From NCBI GenBank assembly GCA_030295235.1, contig AP026123.1, forward strand, positions 992,001 to 1,056,000: a stretch of DNA of 64,000 nucleotides. Reading direction: 5' to 3'. This DNA comes from Fistulifera solaris. Lineage: Eukaryota; Bacillariophyta; Bacillariophyceae; Naviculales; Stauroneidaceae. Below, in pieces: positions 33,303-43,782 of the stretch (the stretch's first letter is position 1; every line of letters begins with the position of its first letter). Under the pieces are notes generated by a model, which was not told the DNA's origin, did no database searches, and was given only the letters and a program-made list of their open reading frames with translations. The translations under genes were made by a program, and so were the position numbers.

Positions 33303-35258
33303 ATGCGAGTGAAAAAGTTAGGGAAAATGGTGTGGAGCGTAGATGTTCGCCGTTTCTGGCAATACATCGCGTGCTTCCTTCTCATTCATTTCCAGTGTCT
33401 TTCAGCCTTTTCCCCATACTACCGCCAATCCTGTCAAAGCCACAATTCCCAACGAAAAGATGGCTTCAAAATAAAGCATGCGTTTTCGTTTCATATTTCT
33501 GCTACATCAGATAGTAATTCGTCGCAAGAAAAGCGGCGGCAGAGTTTGGTCGTAGGCAACGATCCCCTTCTCTCTTTAAACATGAATCTAGATGCACTGG
33601 CTCGCGCTCAAGCCGCAGAACGAGCACAAGAACTTTACCAACGAATTGCTGCCTTACACCGTGAAGGATATTACGCAGTCTCTCCGGATGTTGTTTCTTT
33701 TAACTCCGTCATCAAGGCGTGGCAATCAGACCCCTCCCGCGCTCTGGAATTTTGGGAGCAAGAAGTGGACCAGCTTGCACCGAAAGATAAGCCAAATACG
33801 CGCAGCTTCAACACATTCTTACTATCACTTGCTAATGCGGGACTGTACAAATCAGCGGAAGAACTCTTAGAGCAGATGAAAAATTCTGAATCAGTGGTGG
33901 TTCCCGATCGTATCACATACAACACCGTTTTGTTGAGCTATCTATTGAGTGCGGAAGGCTCGATTGCAGCGGACCGCGCAGAAATGTTATTGAAAGAAAT
34001 GCTCTCCGGAGAAAATGATCTTTCTTTGGCGAGCATTCATTATTGCCGTCCCGACATCATTTCATTTAACACGGTCATCGCTACGTGGGCGAATCATCCC
34101 AATCCGGAGGTTGCCGTTGCAAAAGTTGAGGAGTGGTTACAATTTGTCAAGAGCTACTCTGGTGTGAAGCCTGATATATATACCTATACCACGGTGTTGC
34201 ACGCCTGGGCACGCTACGGTCGTACGAGGCGTGAGAAACCCCGTACAAAGACAGAGAATAGAACGACGTATGACGACTCCTCAGCGGAAAGGATTCGTGA
34301 GATTTTCCAGGAAATTGATAACGCTGGATTGGTTCCAAATCGGGTTACATATACAGTTGCGATGCAAGAACTTGCTCTGAATGCGAATGGAGGACCCGAA
34401 ACAGCGAGAGAACTCTTACGAGAAATGCTGGCAAAATGTGATGCTCACCCCGAGGCTCGCCCGGACGTTGTTACGTTCTCTGTATTGATTGATGCGTACT
34501 CGGATTTAGCAAGTGAATTTCCCGAAGAGTCAATACAATCTTGCACCACAATTTTTTCTGAAATGAAGCAATTGGCGAAAAAGTGGCCCGACGTAGCACC
34601 AAATGAGCGTACGTATACGAGTATGATCTCTGTCTTAGCGCAGTCTCGTACAAGGGAAGCGGGGCCCTTGGCAGAAAAACTGTTACAGGATATGTGGAAC
34701 ACGCCAGAATTGACGCCATCTTCATATCATTATAATGCTTGTATCAACGTGTATGCCAAGTCTTCTCGGGTGGACAAAGCGATACGTGCTGAACGCATTT
34801 GGCAAGATATGAAAGCAAAGGGGATAGCGGAAGGCACAATTACATACAATACTCTTTTAGCTGTGACGTCTGGAGTCTTCGGCTCGTCGAACGTAAAAAA
34901 GTCAGGGCTGAAACTAGGCATCAAAGTCTTCCAAAGTCTTCAAGAAAACCCCGAATGCATTCCAAATACCTTATCCTATTTTTATTGGTTCAAAACGATA
35001 CGACGGCTAATGGAGCACAATCATCCTCTTCGCGATTCTGTCGTCAGACAAGCATTCGATTTATGCTGTCAGCAAGGCTGTCTTAATGACACTTTGTTGC
35101 AGTATCTAATCACTCATTTCGATTCTATGTGTGAACTTTTAGAACCTTTTATCCAAGTTGAAGGCAAGCAGGGACAAAAAGACCCCTTTACAATTGAATG
35201 TCTTCCGAGAGAGTGGTCGAAAAATGCCTGGGAAAGTCGAAGTCAGGTCGAATGGTAA
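33303..35258 (+). CDS. Pentatricopeptide repeat protein, plastid-targeted
   Basis: An intact, intronless gene for 651 residues. After a basic start comes a hydrophobic signal (FWQYIACFLLIHFQCLSAF) followed by SPYYRQS, an ASAFAP-like plastid-targeting site. From about residue 120 there are about nine PPR units of 35 residues or slightly more, for example PDVVSFNSVIKAW, PDRITYNTVLLSYLL, PDIISFNTVIATWA, PDIYTYTTVLHAWARYG, PNRVTYTVAMQELAL, PDVVTFSVLIDAYS and EGTITYNTLLAVTSG. PPR proteins bind single-stranded RNA and act in processing, stability or translation of organelle transcripts; the target here is unknown. The gene sits just downstream of the minisatellite. Confidence 0.88.
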   Translation: MRVKKLGKMVWSVDVRRFWQYIACFLLIHFQCLSAFSPYYRQSCQSHNSQRKDGFKIKHAFSFHISATSDSNSSQEKRRQSLVVGNDPLLSLNMNLDALARAQAAERAQELYQRIAALHREGYYAVSPDVVSFNSVIKAWQSDPSRALEFWEQEVDQLAPKDKPNTRSFNTFLLSLANAGLYKSAEELLEQMKNSESVVVPDRITYNTVLLSYLLSAEGSIAADRAEMLLKEMLSGENDLSLASIHYCRPDIISFNTVIATWANHPNPEVAVAKVEEWLQFVKSYSGVKPDIYTYTTVLHAWARYGRTRREKPRTKTENRTTYDDSSAERIREIFQEIDNAGLVPNRVTYTVAMQELALNANGGPETARELLREMLAKCDAHPEARPDVVTFSVLIDAYSDLASEFPEESIQSCTTIFSEMKQLAKKWPDVAPNERTYTSMISVLAQSRTREAGPLAEKLLQDMWNTPELTPSSYHYNACINVYAKSSRVDKAIRAERIWQDMKAKGIAEGTITYNTLLAVTSGVFGSSNVKKSGLKLGIKVFQSLQENPECIPNTLSYFYWFKTIRRLMEHNHPLRDSVVRQAFDLCCQQGCLNDTLLQYLITHFDSMCELLEPFIQVEGKQGQKDPFTIECLPREWSKNAWESRSQVEW

Positions 35259-35329
35259 TGCTGGCGCTCTCCAAAACCGTTGTGATTGAACACTCGCGAC
35301 GTTAAGCTTCTGGGAGCCAATGCTTTTGA

Positions 35330-35640
35330 ATGATCCGAAAGACGGCAGAGACGGTCCAGGGATTGTGTCTCGTATCAAATGAGCAAAGTCGGCTAACAGC
35401 ATCTTCACATTCACAATATGAGAAAGTTGAAAGTGTATCTTGTCTTTTGTGGGCTACATGCGCGCTTGCTGCGAGTAGCGACGTTCTTGTCCTACCTGGA
35501 TCTTATTCACTGAAATGCCATCTGGAATGGAACGAATCGTCGGCTCATGTTTCCCTTAGTAGCGGCCCTTTTGCAAAAGCTTTGGATACAGATGTCATTA
35601 TGTTAGAACCTAATGAGGATTTTCAATGAAACGAACACTT
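35330..35640 (+). pseudogene. Fragment of leucyl aminopeptidase N-terminal region
   Basis: An open frame of 99 codons whose second half clearly resembles the N-terminus of the M17 aminopeptidase at 7.67 kb. Shared segments are SCLLWATCALAASS against SCLLFAAGALAASS, LEWNESSAHVSLSSGPF against MEWNELPTHVSLSSNPF, and DTDVIMLEPNED against DADAIVMGITAE. Just beyond the stop, another frame reads SDNGRDGL, like SHDGSDGL in the parent. No catalytic domain follows, so I call it a truncated duplicate. It could still be expressed as a short secreted peptide. Confidence 0.65.
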
Positions 35641-36114
35641 CTTTCGCAGTGACAACGGTCGTGACGGTCTCATCATTACTCCGGGACTTCCTATAATTCG
35701 CACCCTTCCGCTTTCCCGTGGATCATGGCCCCGAGTTTCGAAGACACATCCCCCATCACCCTCTTAGTTGTACTTCGTATAGAGAGAGAGATCGGAACCA
35801 TTAGAGCTCCGTATTCCGCGATGATTTACCAAGCGCCGCCATTGCATGCGTTGAGTTTGATTATTGCTTTGGGACGAAACGGCTCATTTTTTGGCTGAAT
35901 GTACTAAATCTGTTCAGAAACGGTATTAGATTTGTACATCCTGTATACAATAAAAATGTCGTTCGGTGCTCAAATGCGAACATTTGAATTTCGTTTTTCG
36001 CCCCCTCACATAATTTGTTTCGAATGAATAATGGCGAAACGTTTCAATTCGCCACAATTACGAAACATCAAAGCAAATTAACTTAATCTTCATGGAAATC
36101 ACTATATCAGTACA
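35641..36114. other. Decayed flank of the aminopeptidase fragment and promoter of FAD oxidase 1
   Basis: About 470 bases. The first part may hold further decayed aminopeptidase sequence; the last 150 bases are AT-rich 5' flank of the next gene. Confidence 0.3.
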
Positions 36115-37798
36115 ATGAGTCGGTTGGTGATACTTTTTGTGACGTTCCTCACCGTGCTTGGCAAAAACGAGAGCGTTTTCTCAGATTTCGACCCCGAGGC
36201 TGAACGATCCATGTCTTGTCGATCGGATGAGGGTCAATGCTACGTTAATTGGCATGACTCCGTGAACGTTGGCGGGTCGATTGCAACATTGATGTCGCCA
36301 AATAACACGAACAGTAGCGATTTCTCATCCGGGCTTGCGGCTCTTCAACAGCTTGTTGATGACGTCTACAGCGACGGACGCAGAATGCGAGCCTACGGAT
36401 CCAAATGGTCTCTTAGCAATGTTGCATACACAAATGATGTTATGCTGAACTCACAAGGGCTTACTTACTGCAAAGTTGGTATCGATGATGAAAGTCATGT
36501 GACTTCTGCATACAAAGACATTCGAAATCGTTTAGCTATCGTGCAAGCTGGAATGATGGTGAGAGATGTTCACCAAGCTCTCAAGGTGAAAAACTTAGCG
36601 TTATCAACCACTGGAGCCGGAGATGGCCAGCGATTTGCAGGTGCGATTAGTACGGGAACACATGGCTCCGCGTTGCACTACGGTGCGATGCAAGAATTCG
36701 TCCGCGCGTTGCACATTGTAGTTCCAGGGGAGCACGTTCTGCTCCAGAGATCTACCGATCCGGTGATCACGGACGCGTTCGGTGAATGGATGGACAATGC
36801 CCGCGTCATCGCCAATGATACGCTGTTCGATGCAGCAGTTGTCAGCTTTGGTAGCTTCGGAGTCATCCACGCATTAATTTTCGAAGCAGAACCCCTTTAC
36901 GAGCTGAAGTTACAGTCGAAGCAATTTAGTTACGACAGAATCAAGCCTGTTCTTGAATCGCTCGATCCAAGCTCGCTCGGCTTTGACGGAATCAATTCCG
37001 ATTTGCCGTTTCATTTTGAAGTTGCCATCAATCCGTACAATCGTAACACAAATGGATGTTTTGTCCGTCTGTTCGAGAAGGTGACGCTTTCAGACGAAGA
37101 ATTTCAGATTCAGCAAGAAACTGGATTGCTAGACGCGTATGATCCCGAAGAGACTGACTTGTTTGAGGCAGTTGGTCAGGCTTTTAGGCCTTCAATGGGA
37201 CTACTCCCTACCGCGGCGATGAGAAAGGTGGTATTTGGCAGGGGGGTTCAGTTTGCGTTGCGCAAAGTCTTCCAAACTAAATCAAGAACAGAACAAAGTA
37301 AGACAAAGAAACCATATGAGTGGTTTACCTTCAAGGGCGCACACGATCCATCGACAATGTCACCGGTCCCTGGAACTGCCTTTGAGATTGGAGTACCAGC
37401 TGAGCGAGTTGTCGAGGCTGTCGAGCTCATTTTCAGCATTGTGGATACTGACCCACTGGCTGCCCCTGTCGCGATTCGCTTCATCAAAAAGTCTAGGGCG
37501 ACTTTAGCTTTTACAAAGTTCAATCTGACTGCTTCTATTGAAGTTTCTGGTCCTTACGATCGTGTCTTTTTTCGAAGCCAAATAGAGATTCGGAACAGAA
37601 TTTATGAAGCAATGGCTACCAGTGGAATACCGCACACCTACCATTGGGGACAGGGCTTTCCCGTGAATGACGTATGGATACCGTCTGCTTTTTGGGGGGC
37701 AGCTCGATACGTGGAAAAAAACACGGGCTGAGTTTTTGGGTGACGCTATTGACACTTTTTCCAGTGATCTGTTGGAAGATATTGGATTGTATCCGTAA
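36115..37798 (+). CDS. Secreted FAD-linked oxidase, gulonolactone/arabinonolactone oxidase-like, copy 1 (frameshift near 3' end)
   Basis: About 560 residues, starting with a signal peptide (MSRLVILFVTFLTVLG). The FAD-binding type 4 domain has YGSKWSLSNVAYT, LAIVQAGMMVRDVHQALKV, and AISTGTHGSALHYGA, the last matching the TGTHG flavin-pyrophosphate loop of aldonolactone oxidases. SFGSFGVIHALIFEAEPLYEL ends the domain. The C-terminus PHTYHWGQGFPVNDVWI matches the HWxK-like motif of the ALO/GULO family. The usual GxGHS histidine that links FAD is replaced by GSKWS, so FAD may be held without a covalent bond. A T-run (37689-37693) is one base too long; mending it extends the frame to the shared ending DIGLYP at 37798. 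The substrate is unknown. First of four tandem copies. Confidence 0.8.
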
Positions 37799-38723
37799 TT
37801 TGAATACTCCAGAAGGATGCTACCTGCTTCGAGAAACTGATTACATTGCTCTATGAATCTCCTCTTTTCACTTCGAGCGCCTTATAGATAGAATTAGATG
37901 CTACGAAGTATTGCGTTTGCAAGTCAGAGCTGGTGCCGACTTTTTCCATGTTTGTGGTGAGATGGTTGAAATATAGCTGTTTGAAAACCGTGCCCCAACA
38001 AGCTGCCATTCATAACCATAGCTATATCTATCAAAGTTGTCGCTTTATCTTCGATTTGCTATTTAGTTGCTCATTCACGTATTGCTACTTCGGAGAAAAA
38101 TTAGTCTGCTTGAAGCCTTTTGTTCTCATTCATTTCATCATAAAATCGAACTGCTGCTCTGGGTTCGGGTCGGATTCGTCAGCGCCGGGCGACCCAACGC
38201 GAAGCCGACCGACCTACTTGTATTTTCATGCAAAATCCGAACCCTTTGTTTGTCGAAAACCACATTCGCATCCATTATTTGTTCTTCATAATTTTCTGTC
38301 AACGGGATGCGAACCTAAAGAATGACCGAGGGCCGTTCCATCGTCGCGTAGCGAAACAAAGGTGCTGACTAATAATACGTGAAACACAGCACGCATTAGG
38401 CTAGTGATTTTCACTAGTAAATGCGAATAATGAAATGTGTAGCTGAGCAAGGCGCAACAAACACATGAGTCGCATTTCAGTGACATAAATGTTCGCTTTC
38501 GGGGGCTAAAGGCTAATAGCTCGACGCGAATACCATGTACAGAGCAGAGAGCCTTTTGCAGAGTAAAGATCAGAACCTTTGCCATTGCCTTTATTCCCTC
38601 ATGACAACGAGAATCGAACCTGAAATCAATTATGCCTCTCCTCGGTAAAGAGTTGCGATGCTCATAAAATACAACCAGATATCACGGCAAAAATACAAAT
38701 TTCTGAAAATCTTCACTGATTCG
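37799..38723. other. Intergenic region between FAD oxidase copies 1 and 2
   Basis: About 925 bases with only short non-conserved frames. A tRNA B-box-like word (GGTTCGATTCTCG on the minus strand, near 38605-38620) occurs but the cloverleaf does not fold. Confidence 0.35.
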
Positions 38724-40402
38724 ATGATTCGTTCAACACTACTGTGCGCTCTTTGTTTCACTTCGTCCAGTGCTGCCGAAAGAGATTTTTATCTGCGAGA
38801 TCCTAATGTTGTAAAAACGTTGGCTTGTCGTCGGCACGAGGATCGATGTTTCCTCAACTGGTACAAGTCTATCAACGTTGGTGGTCCAATAGAAGCCCTG
38901 GAGGCTCCAAATAACACTGATAGCACCGACTTTTCGTCTGGTCTTGCGGCCATCCGAGAGATCGTTGACGAAGCTTTCGACGACGGTCTCAGAATCCGAG
39001 CTCATGGATCCAAGTGGTCGCTCAGTAATGCCGCCTACACAAACGATGTAATGATGAACTCACAAGGGCTTACTTACTGCAAAGTCGGTATCGATGATGA
39101 AAGTCACGTGGCTGATGCATACAAAGACATTCGGAATCGGCTGGCGATCGTCCAGTCGGGTGTGATGGTGAGGGATCTTCACCAGATACTCAAGAATCAC
39201 TCGTTGGCATTGCCTACATCGGTGGCTGCAGGTGGGGAACGCCTAGTAGGGGCAGTCAGCACGGGTGCTCATGGTTCAGCGCAGGCCTACGGCGCAATGC
39301 AGGAAATTGTGCGCGCTATACATGTTGTTATTCCAGGCGGGCACTTTTTGATTCAAAGAGCTACTGATCCAGTTATTACCGAAGCCTTTGGAGTTTGGCT
39401 GGATGGAGCCATCGTCATCAGTGACGACACTCTGTTTGATGCGGCACTTGTCAGCTTTGGCAGCTTCGGAATCATTCACGCGGTAGTCATCGAAACCGAA
39501 CCACTTTACGGATTGAAGTTACAATCGAAGCAATTCAGCTACGACAAGGTCAGGCCTATTCTCGAGTCACTAAATCCAAGCTCACTTGGTTTCGATGGAA
39601 TCGGAACAGAGTTGCCCTTCCACTTCGAAGTTTCATTCAATCCCTACAAGCGTAATAAGGATGGTTGCTTCGTCCGATTGTTTGAAAAAGTTGAACTTCC
39701 CGAAGAAGACTTGAGCATTCAACAGGAGAGTGAAATGTTGAAGACCTACAGACCGACAAACTTGTTTGAGGCGCTTGACCAGACAATTACAACCTCAATG
39801 GCGCTACTCCCTACGACCACTTTGAAAAGATTGTGTTCGGTAAGGGTGTACAAGCTGTGTTGCAGAACGTATTCCGGACGACATCCCCTGCGGATCAGGG
39901 TCAGGTAAGGAAGTCCTACGAATGGTTCAATTTCGAAGGAGCCAACTACGCATCGTCGGAAGGCCCACTCGCCGGAACGAGCATCGAGATTGGTGTACCA
40001 GCCGATCGAGTAGTCGAGGCCATTGAAATCATCTTCAAGATTGTCGACCGCGACCCCATGGCCGCACCAGTTGCCGTGCGCCTCGTCAAAAAATCCGGCG
40101 CGACGTTGGCGTTTACCAAGTATGATCTTACCGCCACCATTGAAATGCCGGGTCCGTGCGATCGCATCCTTTTCCGACACCGACTCAGGATTACGCAAAT
40201 GATCTTTAAAGCGTTTGCCGCCAGTGACATACCGCATACATATCACTGGGGTCAGCAGTTTCCATTGAATGACGTATGGGTGCCCAAAGCCTTTGGAGAA
40301 GATGTCGTAGAGACATGGAAGGAGACACGCGCCGACTTCTTGGGTGATGCGCTCGACACGTTTTCAAACGAAATGATGGAGGACCTTGGGTTGTACCCTT
40401 AG
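38724..40402 (+). CDS. Secreted FAD-linked oxidase, copy 2 (one frameshift)
   Basis: About 559 residues from the ATG at 38724, which opens the signal peptide MIRSTLLCALCFTSSSAAER; an in-frame ATG at 38658 would bury it and is less likely. Motifs match copy 1: HGSKWSLSNAAYT, LAIVQSGVMVRDLHQILKN, AVSTGAHGSAQAYGA (GAHG in place of GTHG), SFGSFGIIHAVVIETEPLYG, and PHTYHWGQQFPLNDVWVP. The frame slips at an A-run (39825-39828); one more A restores FGKGVQAVLQNVFRTT. It ends EDLGLYP. The TGTHG to TGAHG change is unique to this copy. Secreted or endomembrane location is inferred from the signal peptide. Confidence 0.8.
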
Positions 40403-41449
40403 TTGACTTTCTGTTTTCAGGATTGAGTAGCATCATTTCATGATCCAACAATTACATAACTTATATGCATAGCGATTGCATTTGAACACGACAGAACACA
40501 GAACGTTCTTTCATCGTAGCAGTTCTCTGTCTTGGTTGTTACGCGCTCTATCCTCTAAATCTGCGAGGTTTGCGAAGGAACAAAGCAAACAAAAAACTCA
40601 GGATAATCGAGTAAATCCTGAAGAGAATAGCAAAGGCAACAGCTCCTTTATTAGGTCAATCTTAAAAACTAGAGCGATGATCAATGGTCGCGTTCCAAGT
40701 TTCACACAAAATGCGTGCAGCATCGCATTATTTTTGGCTTGGGTTGAGCTAGCTTACGGTAAGGTTAGGGACTAGGGACTCGATAATTATTCATCTATCA
40801 CCGAGTACAAAGAGAAAACAGAGAACAACAGAGAACCGATTACCCTCTACCGTTAACTATCAACAAGTCGACAAGGAACCCTCGAAGCTTGAAGCGCCAT
40901 TGCTACTACGTACATAGTACACCTTTGTATCGACGATCGACGATCTATTTGTTCAAGGTTCAAGCGCCAAGCGCTGTGCTGTGCGGACTTTTTGGAGTTT
41001 CGCTTTCTGTCTGTACTGGGAGATGGCATCATTGACAATAAGTTTTTAGGCCACGTCACATTTTAAATACTCCGTAAGATTTAGTATTATGTGTATTGTG
41101 TTTCACACAATCACACATCACAGAATTATAAAGTACAGTATCTTACGTACTCCGTACGTTGTATGTTACCTGTTACTACGTAGTACTCCGTACTTACTTA
41201 CAGTAATCTACTTACTGTAGTCTTCTTGTTCGAGGATTTTCCAAGAACACAGCCAACACCAAGCACAATCACTGACTCGACGGAGAAGAAAGAAGAGACA
41301 AGAGACTGATTGCAGTTTGCATTATGCATGCTGAAGCAATAATATAGAAACAAGCCTCTCTACAAACCTTGAACAAACAAAGAGTGCCAATTGGCAACTA
41401 GCTAGGCAGCCAACGCACGTCAAACATAGTAAAGAATATTCAACTGAGA
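40403..41449. promoter_or_regulatory. Intergenic region with dense TACG/GTAC palindromes
   Basis: About 1 kb before FAD oxidase copy 3. At 41131-41220 words such as TACGTAC, CCGTACG, TACGTAGTAC and TACTGTA follow one another without break. I see no gene. Confidence 0.45.
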
Positions 41450-43159
41450 ATGAAGATGAACCGGACGACAATCCTTTATTTCGCGATTTGTTTGGCGCGA
41501 GTGGGAGGGCTAAATGGCGAGGAGATGCGTGATAGCCGCCTCTCTTCGTGTGGCAGAAATGACGATCAATGCTTTACCAATTGGTACAAATCAGTTGGTG
41601 TAGGCGGCGTCGTAGACGAGATTGTGAATCCGACCAACCAACAGAACACCGGTTTAATAATAGATGAAAGCAAATCGTTTTTGAATGGACTTACTCTCCT
41701 CACAGAACTGGTCGATCGCGTCTACAGCGAAGGGCTGAGAACCCGGGCGCACGGATCTAAATGGTCTCTCAATAATATGGCATACACAGACGATGTCGTG
41801 GTCAACTCGCAAGGACTAACTTACAGAAAGATTGGTATCGAAGATGAGACGCACGTAACTCCAGAGTACAAAGACATTCGCAATCGCTTGGCCATAGTCC
41901 AATCGGGAGTCATGACCACGGATATCAACAAAGATTTATCTGAGCAATCACTTGCGCTATCCACCAATGCCGCTACTGATGGACAACGTCTCGTCGGGGC
42001 GATTAGTACGGGGACCCACGGCTCCGCTGTGAACTATGGATCGATGCCAGAATTCGTTCGCGCCATCCATATCGTTATCCCTGGAGAACATGTTCTGATC
42101 CAAAGGGCATCTGACCCAGTAATCACGGAGTCATTCGGTGAATGGTTGGGTGGAGCTCGCGTCATCAACGATGATACACTATTCAATGCTGCTGTTGTCA
42201 GCTTTGGTAGCTTTGGGATTATACACGCATTAATCATCGAGGCCGAACCTCTTTACAAGCTAAGGTTGCAGTCGAAACAGTTCAATTACGATCAAGTCCG
42301 ACCTGTATTGGAGTCTCTTGATCCGAGTTCACTTGGTTTCGAAGGAATAGGATCCGAATTGCCTTTTCACTTTGAAGTCGCTATCAATGTCTATAGACGC
42401 AACAATGGCGGTTGTTTCGTCCGCTTGTTTGAAAAGGTAGCCGTTACCGACCAAGCGTTCAGCACGCAAGCAGAAGGAAATGTCTTTAGTCGCGAGGGTA
42501 CAAACGATACTGATATCGACCTCTACGAAGCTATGGGAACGGCGTTTCGTCCTACAATGGGACTTCTTCCCTCGGCATTTCTGAAGCGTAGAGTTTATGG
42601 TCGAGTGTTGCAGATTGTTTTGCGTAACTTCTTCAAAACCAACCGGAGATGGTTGCAGGGCACTTCCAGAAAACCGCACGAGTGGTTCACCTCCCGAAAC
42701 AATGGCAGCCCCTCCACGACGTCGCCGATCGCTGGAACAGGTTTAGAATTCGGTGTACCAGCCGACCGAGTTGTTGAAGTTATTGAAATTATTTTTGACA
42801 TTGTGAGAGACGACCCACTGGCTGGACAAATAGCTATGCGATTCATCAAAAAGTCCAGCGCAACACTAGGTTTTAACAAATACGACTTGACCGCCACTGT
42901 CGAGATGTCGGGTCCCTATGATGATGTCTTTTTCCGAAATCAAGGACGAGTGCGGCAAAAAATAAAAGACGCTATTGCAGCGAGTGGGATCCCTCACACG
43001 TATCACTGGGGTCAAGGTCTTCCGATCAACGATGTGTGGGTGCGGAATGCCTATGGCTCTAGCGTTGACGAGTGGAAGCAAGCGCGCTTGGACTTCCTAG
43101 GCGATGCCATCGACACCTTTTCAAACGATCTACTAGAAGACCTTGGTCTATACCCTTGA
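41450..43159 (+). CDS. Secreted FAD-linked oxidase, copy 3
   Basis: The only copy with an unbroken frame, 569 residues. The signal peptide is MNRTTILYFAICLARVGGL (second Met of MKMNRTT). It is the most diverged copy and carries an insertion (TGLIIDESKSFLNG) where the others read NTDSTDFSSG. Core motifs: HGSKWSLNNMAYT, LAIVQSGVMTTDINKDLSE, AISTGTHGSAVNYGS, SFGSFGIIHALIIEAEPLYK and PHTYHWGQGLPINDVWV. The end EDLGLYP is shared with copy 2. The family uses FAD and usually oxygen to oxidise sugar lactones or related sugars, giving hydrogen peroxide; the actual substrate is unknown. Confidence 0.83.
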   Translation: MKMNRTTILYFAICLARVGGLNGEEMRDSRLSSCGRNDDQCFTNWYKSVGVGGVVDEIVNPTNQQNTGLIIDESKSFLNGLTLLTELVDRVYSEGLRTRAHGSKWSLNNMAYTDDVVVNSQGLTYRKIGIEDETHVTPEYKDIRNRLAIVQSGVMTTDINKDLSEQSLALSTNAATDGQRLVGAISTGTHGSAVNYGSMPEFVRAIHIVIPGEHVLIQRASDPVITESFGEWLGGARVINDDTLFNAAVVSFGSFGIIHALIIEAEPLYKLRLQSKQFNYDQVRPVLESLDPSSLGFEGIGSELPFHFEVAINVYRRNNGGCFVRLFEKVAVTDQAFSTQAEGNVFSREGTNDTDIDLYEAMGTAFRPTMGLLPSAFLKRRVYGRVLQIVLRNFFKTNRRWLQGTSRKPHEWFTSRNNGSPSTTSPIAGTGLEFGVPADRVVEVIEIIFDIVRDDPLAGQIAMRFIKKSSATLGFNKYDLTATVEMSGPYDDVFFRNQGRVRQKIKDAIAASGIPHTYHWGQGLPINDVWVRNAYGSSVDEWKQARLDFLGDAIDTFSNDLLEDLGLYP

Positions 43160-43782
43160 TTTGCTGATTCTTGCTGTTGTGAAGTTCGGGAAAGACTGCG
43201 TCCCATTGCAATAGGGCTCTCGAGTAGATTGAGATGTCAGCTTTAAAGTAATCGCCAAAGATTTTCTTCGCCAAACCTGACTCATCATCGTCATCTAGCT
43301 AAAATAAAACTAGATCTTCTATCATAGAGAGCACACAAACAAATCTTACCTTGATGACCAAGAGGTTGAGATTTATGTGATCAAAAAAGTTTCGTTTGTC
43401 GTGCTTTGTCCGCCTTTCCAAAACTTCGGCCGAGGGGGGCGTTTCGGATCTACAAAAGATGTGTCGGCTCGCGTTTAATTAGGCCCCGGTTTAGGCTTCC
43501 GTTGTACACGTTCTGATATAGTCTTGTGTGAGACCCTAAGTAATACGTACTGCACATACAAATCGTACTCTTCGCTGCCTTTAAAGAGTCACCAGTGGAC
43601 CGTTAAGTGGCCCAATGCAATCCGAAGGAACGCAAATAAAGCTTTTTCTCCTCCGTCATGCATTTTCTTCATAAACAAGCAATGCGAAACGAGAACCTCT
43701 TGGCATAAATAATATTCAACTTCATTCATTCATAAATGAATCATTTATACCCTTCAAAACTCGAAGACTATTCTTTCATGCT
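43160..43782. other. Intergenic region between FAD oxidase copies 3 and 4
   Basis: About 620 bases, AT-rich just before copy 4. No gene or remnant of a further copy is evident. Confidence 0.35.

Noticed and set aside
37933-38325. Plus-strand frame of 130 codons between FAD oxidase copies 1 and 2
   Set aside because: Cys/Phe-rich composition typical of AT-rich noncoding DNA and no resemblance to the neighbouring oxidases.
38585-38665. tRNA-like segment on the minus strand with a GGTTCGATTCTCG B-box word and a partly pairing acceptor end
   Set aside because: The T-stem does not pair (TCAGG against CTCGT-type bases), the D-arm lacks an A-box, and no anticodon stem forms. At best it is a decayed tRNA or tRNA-derived element.
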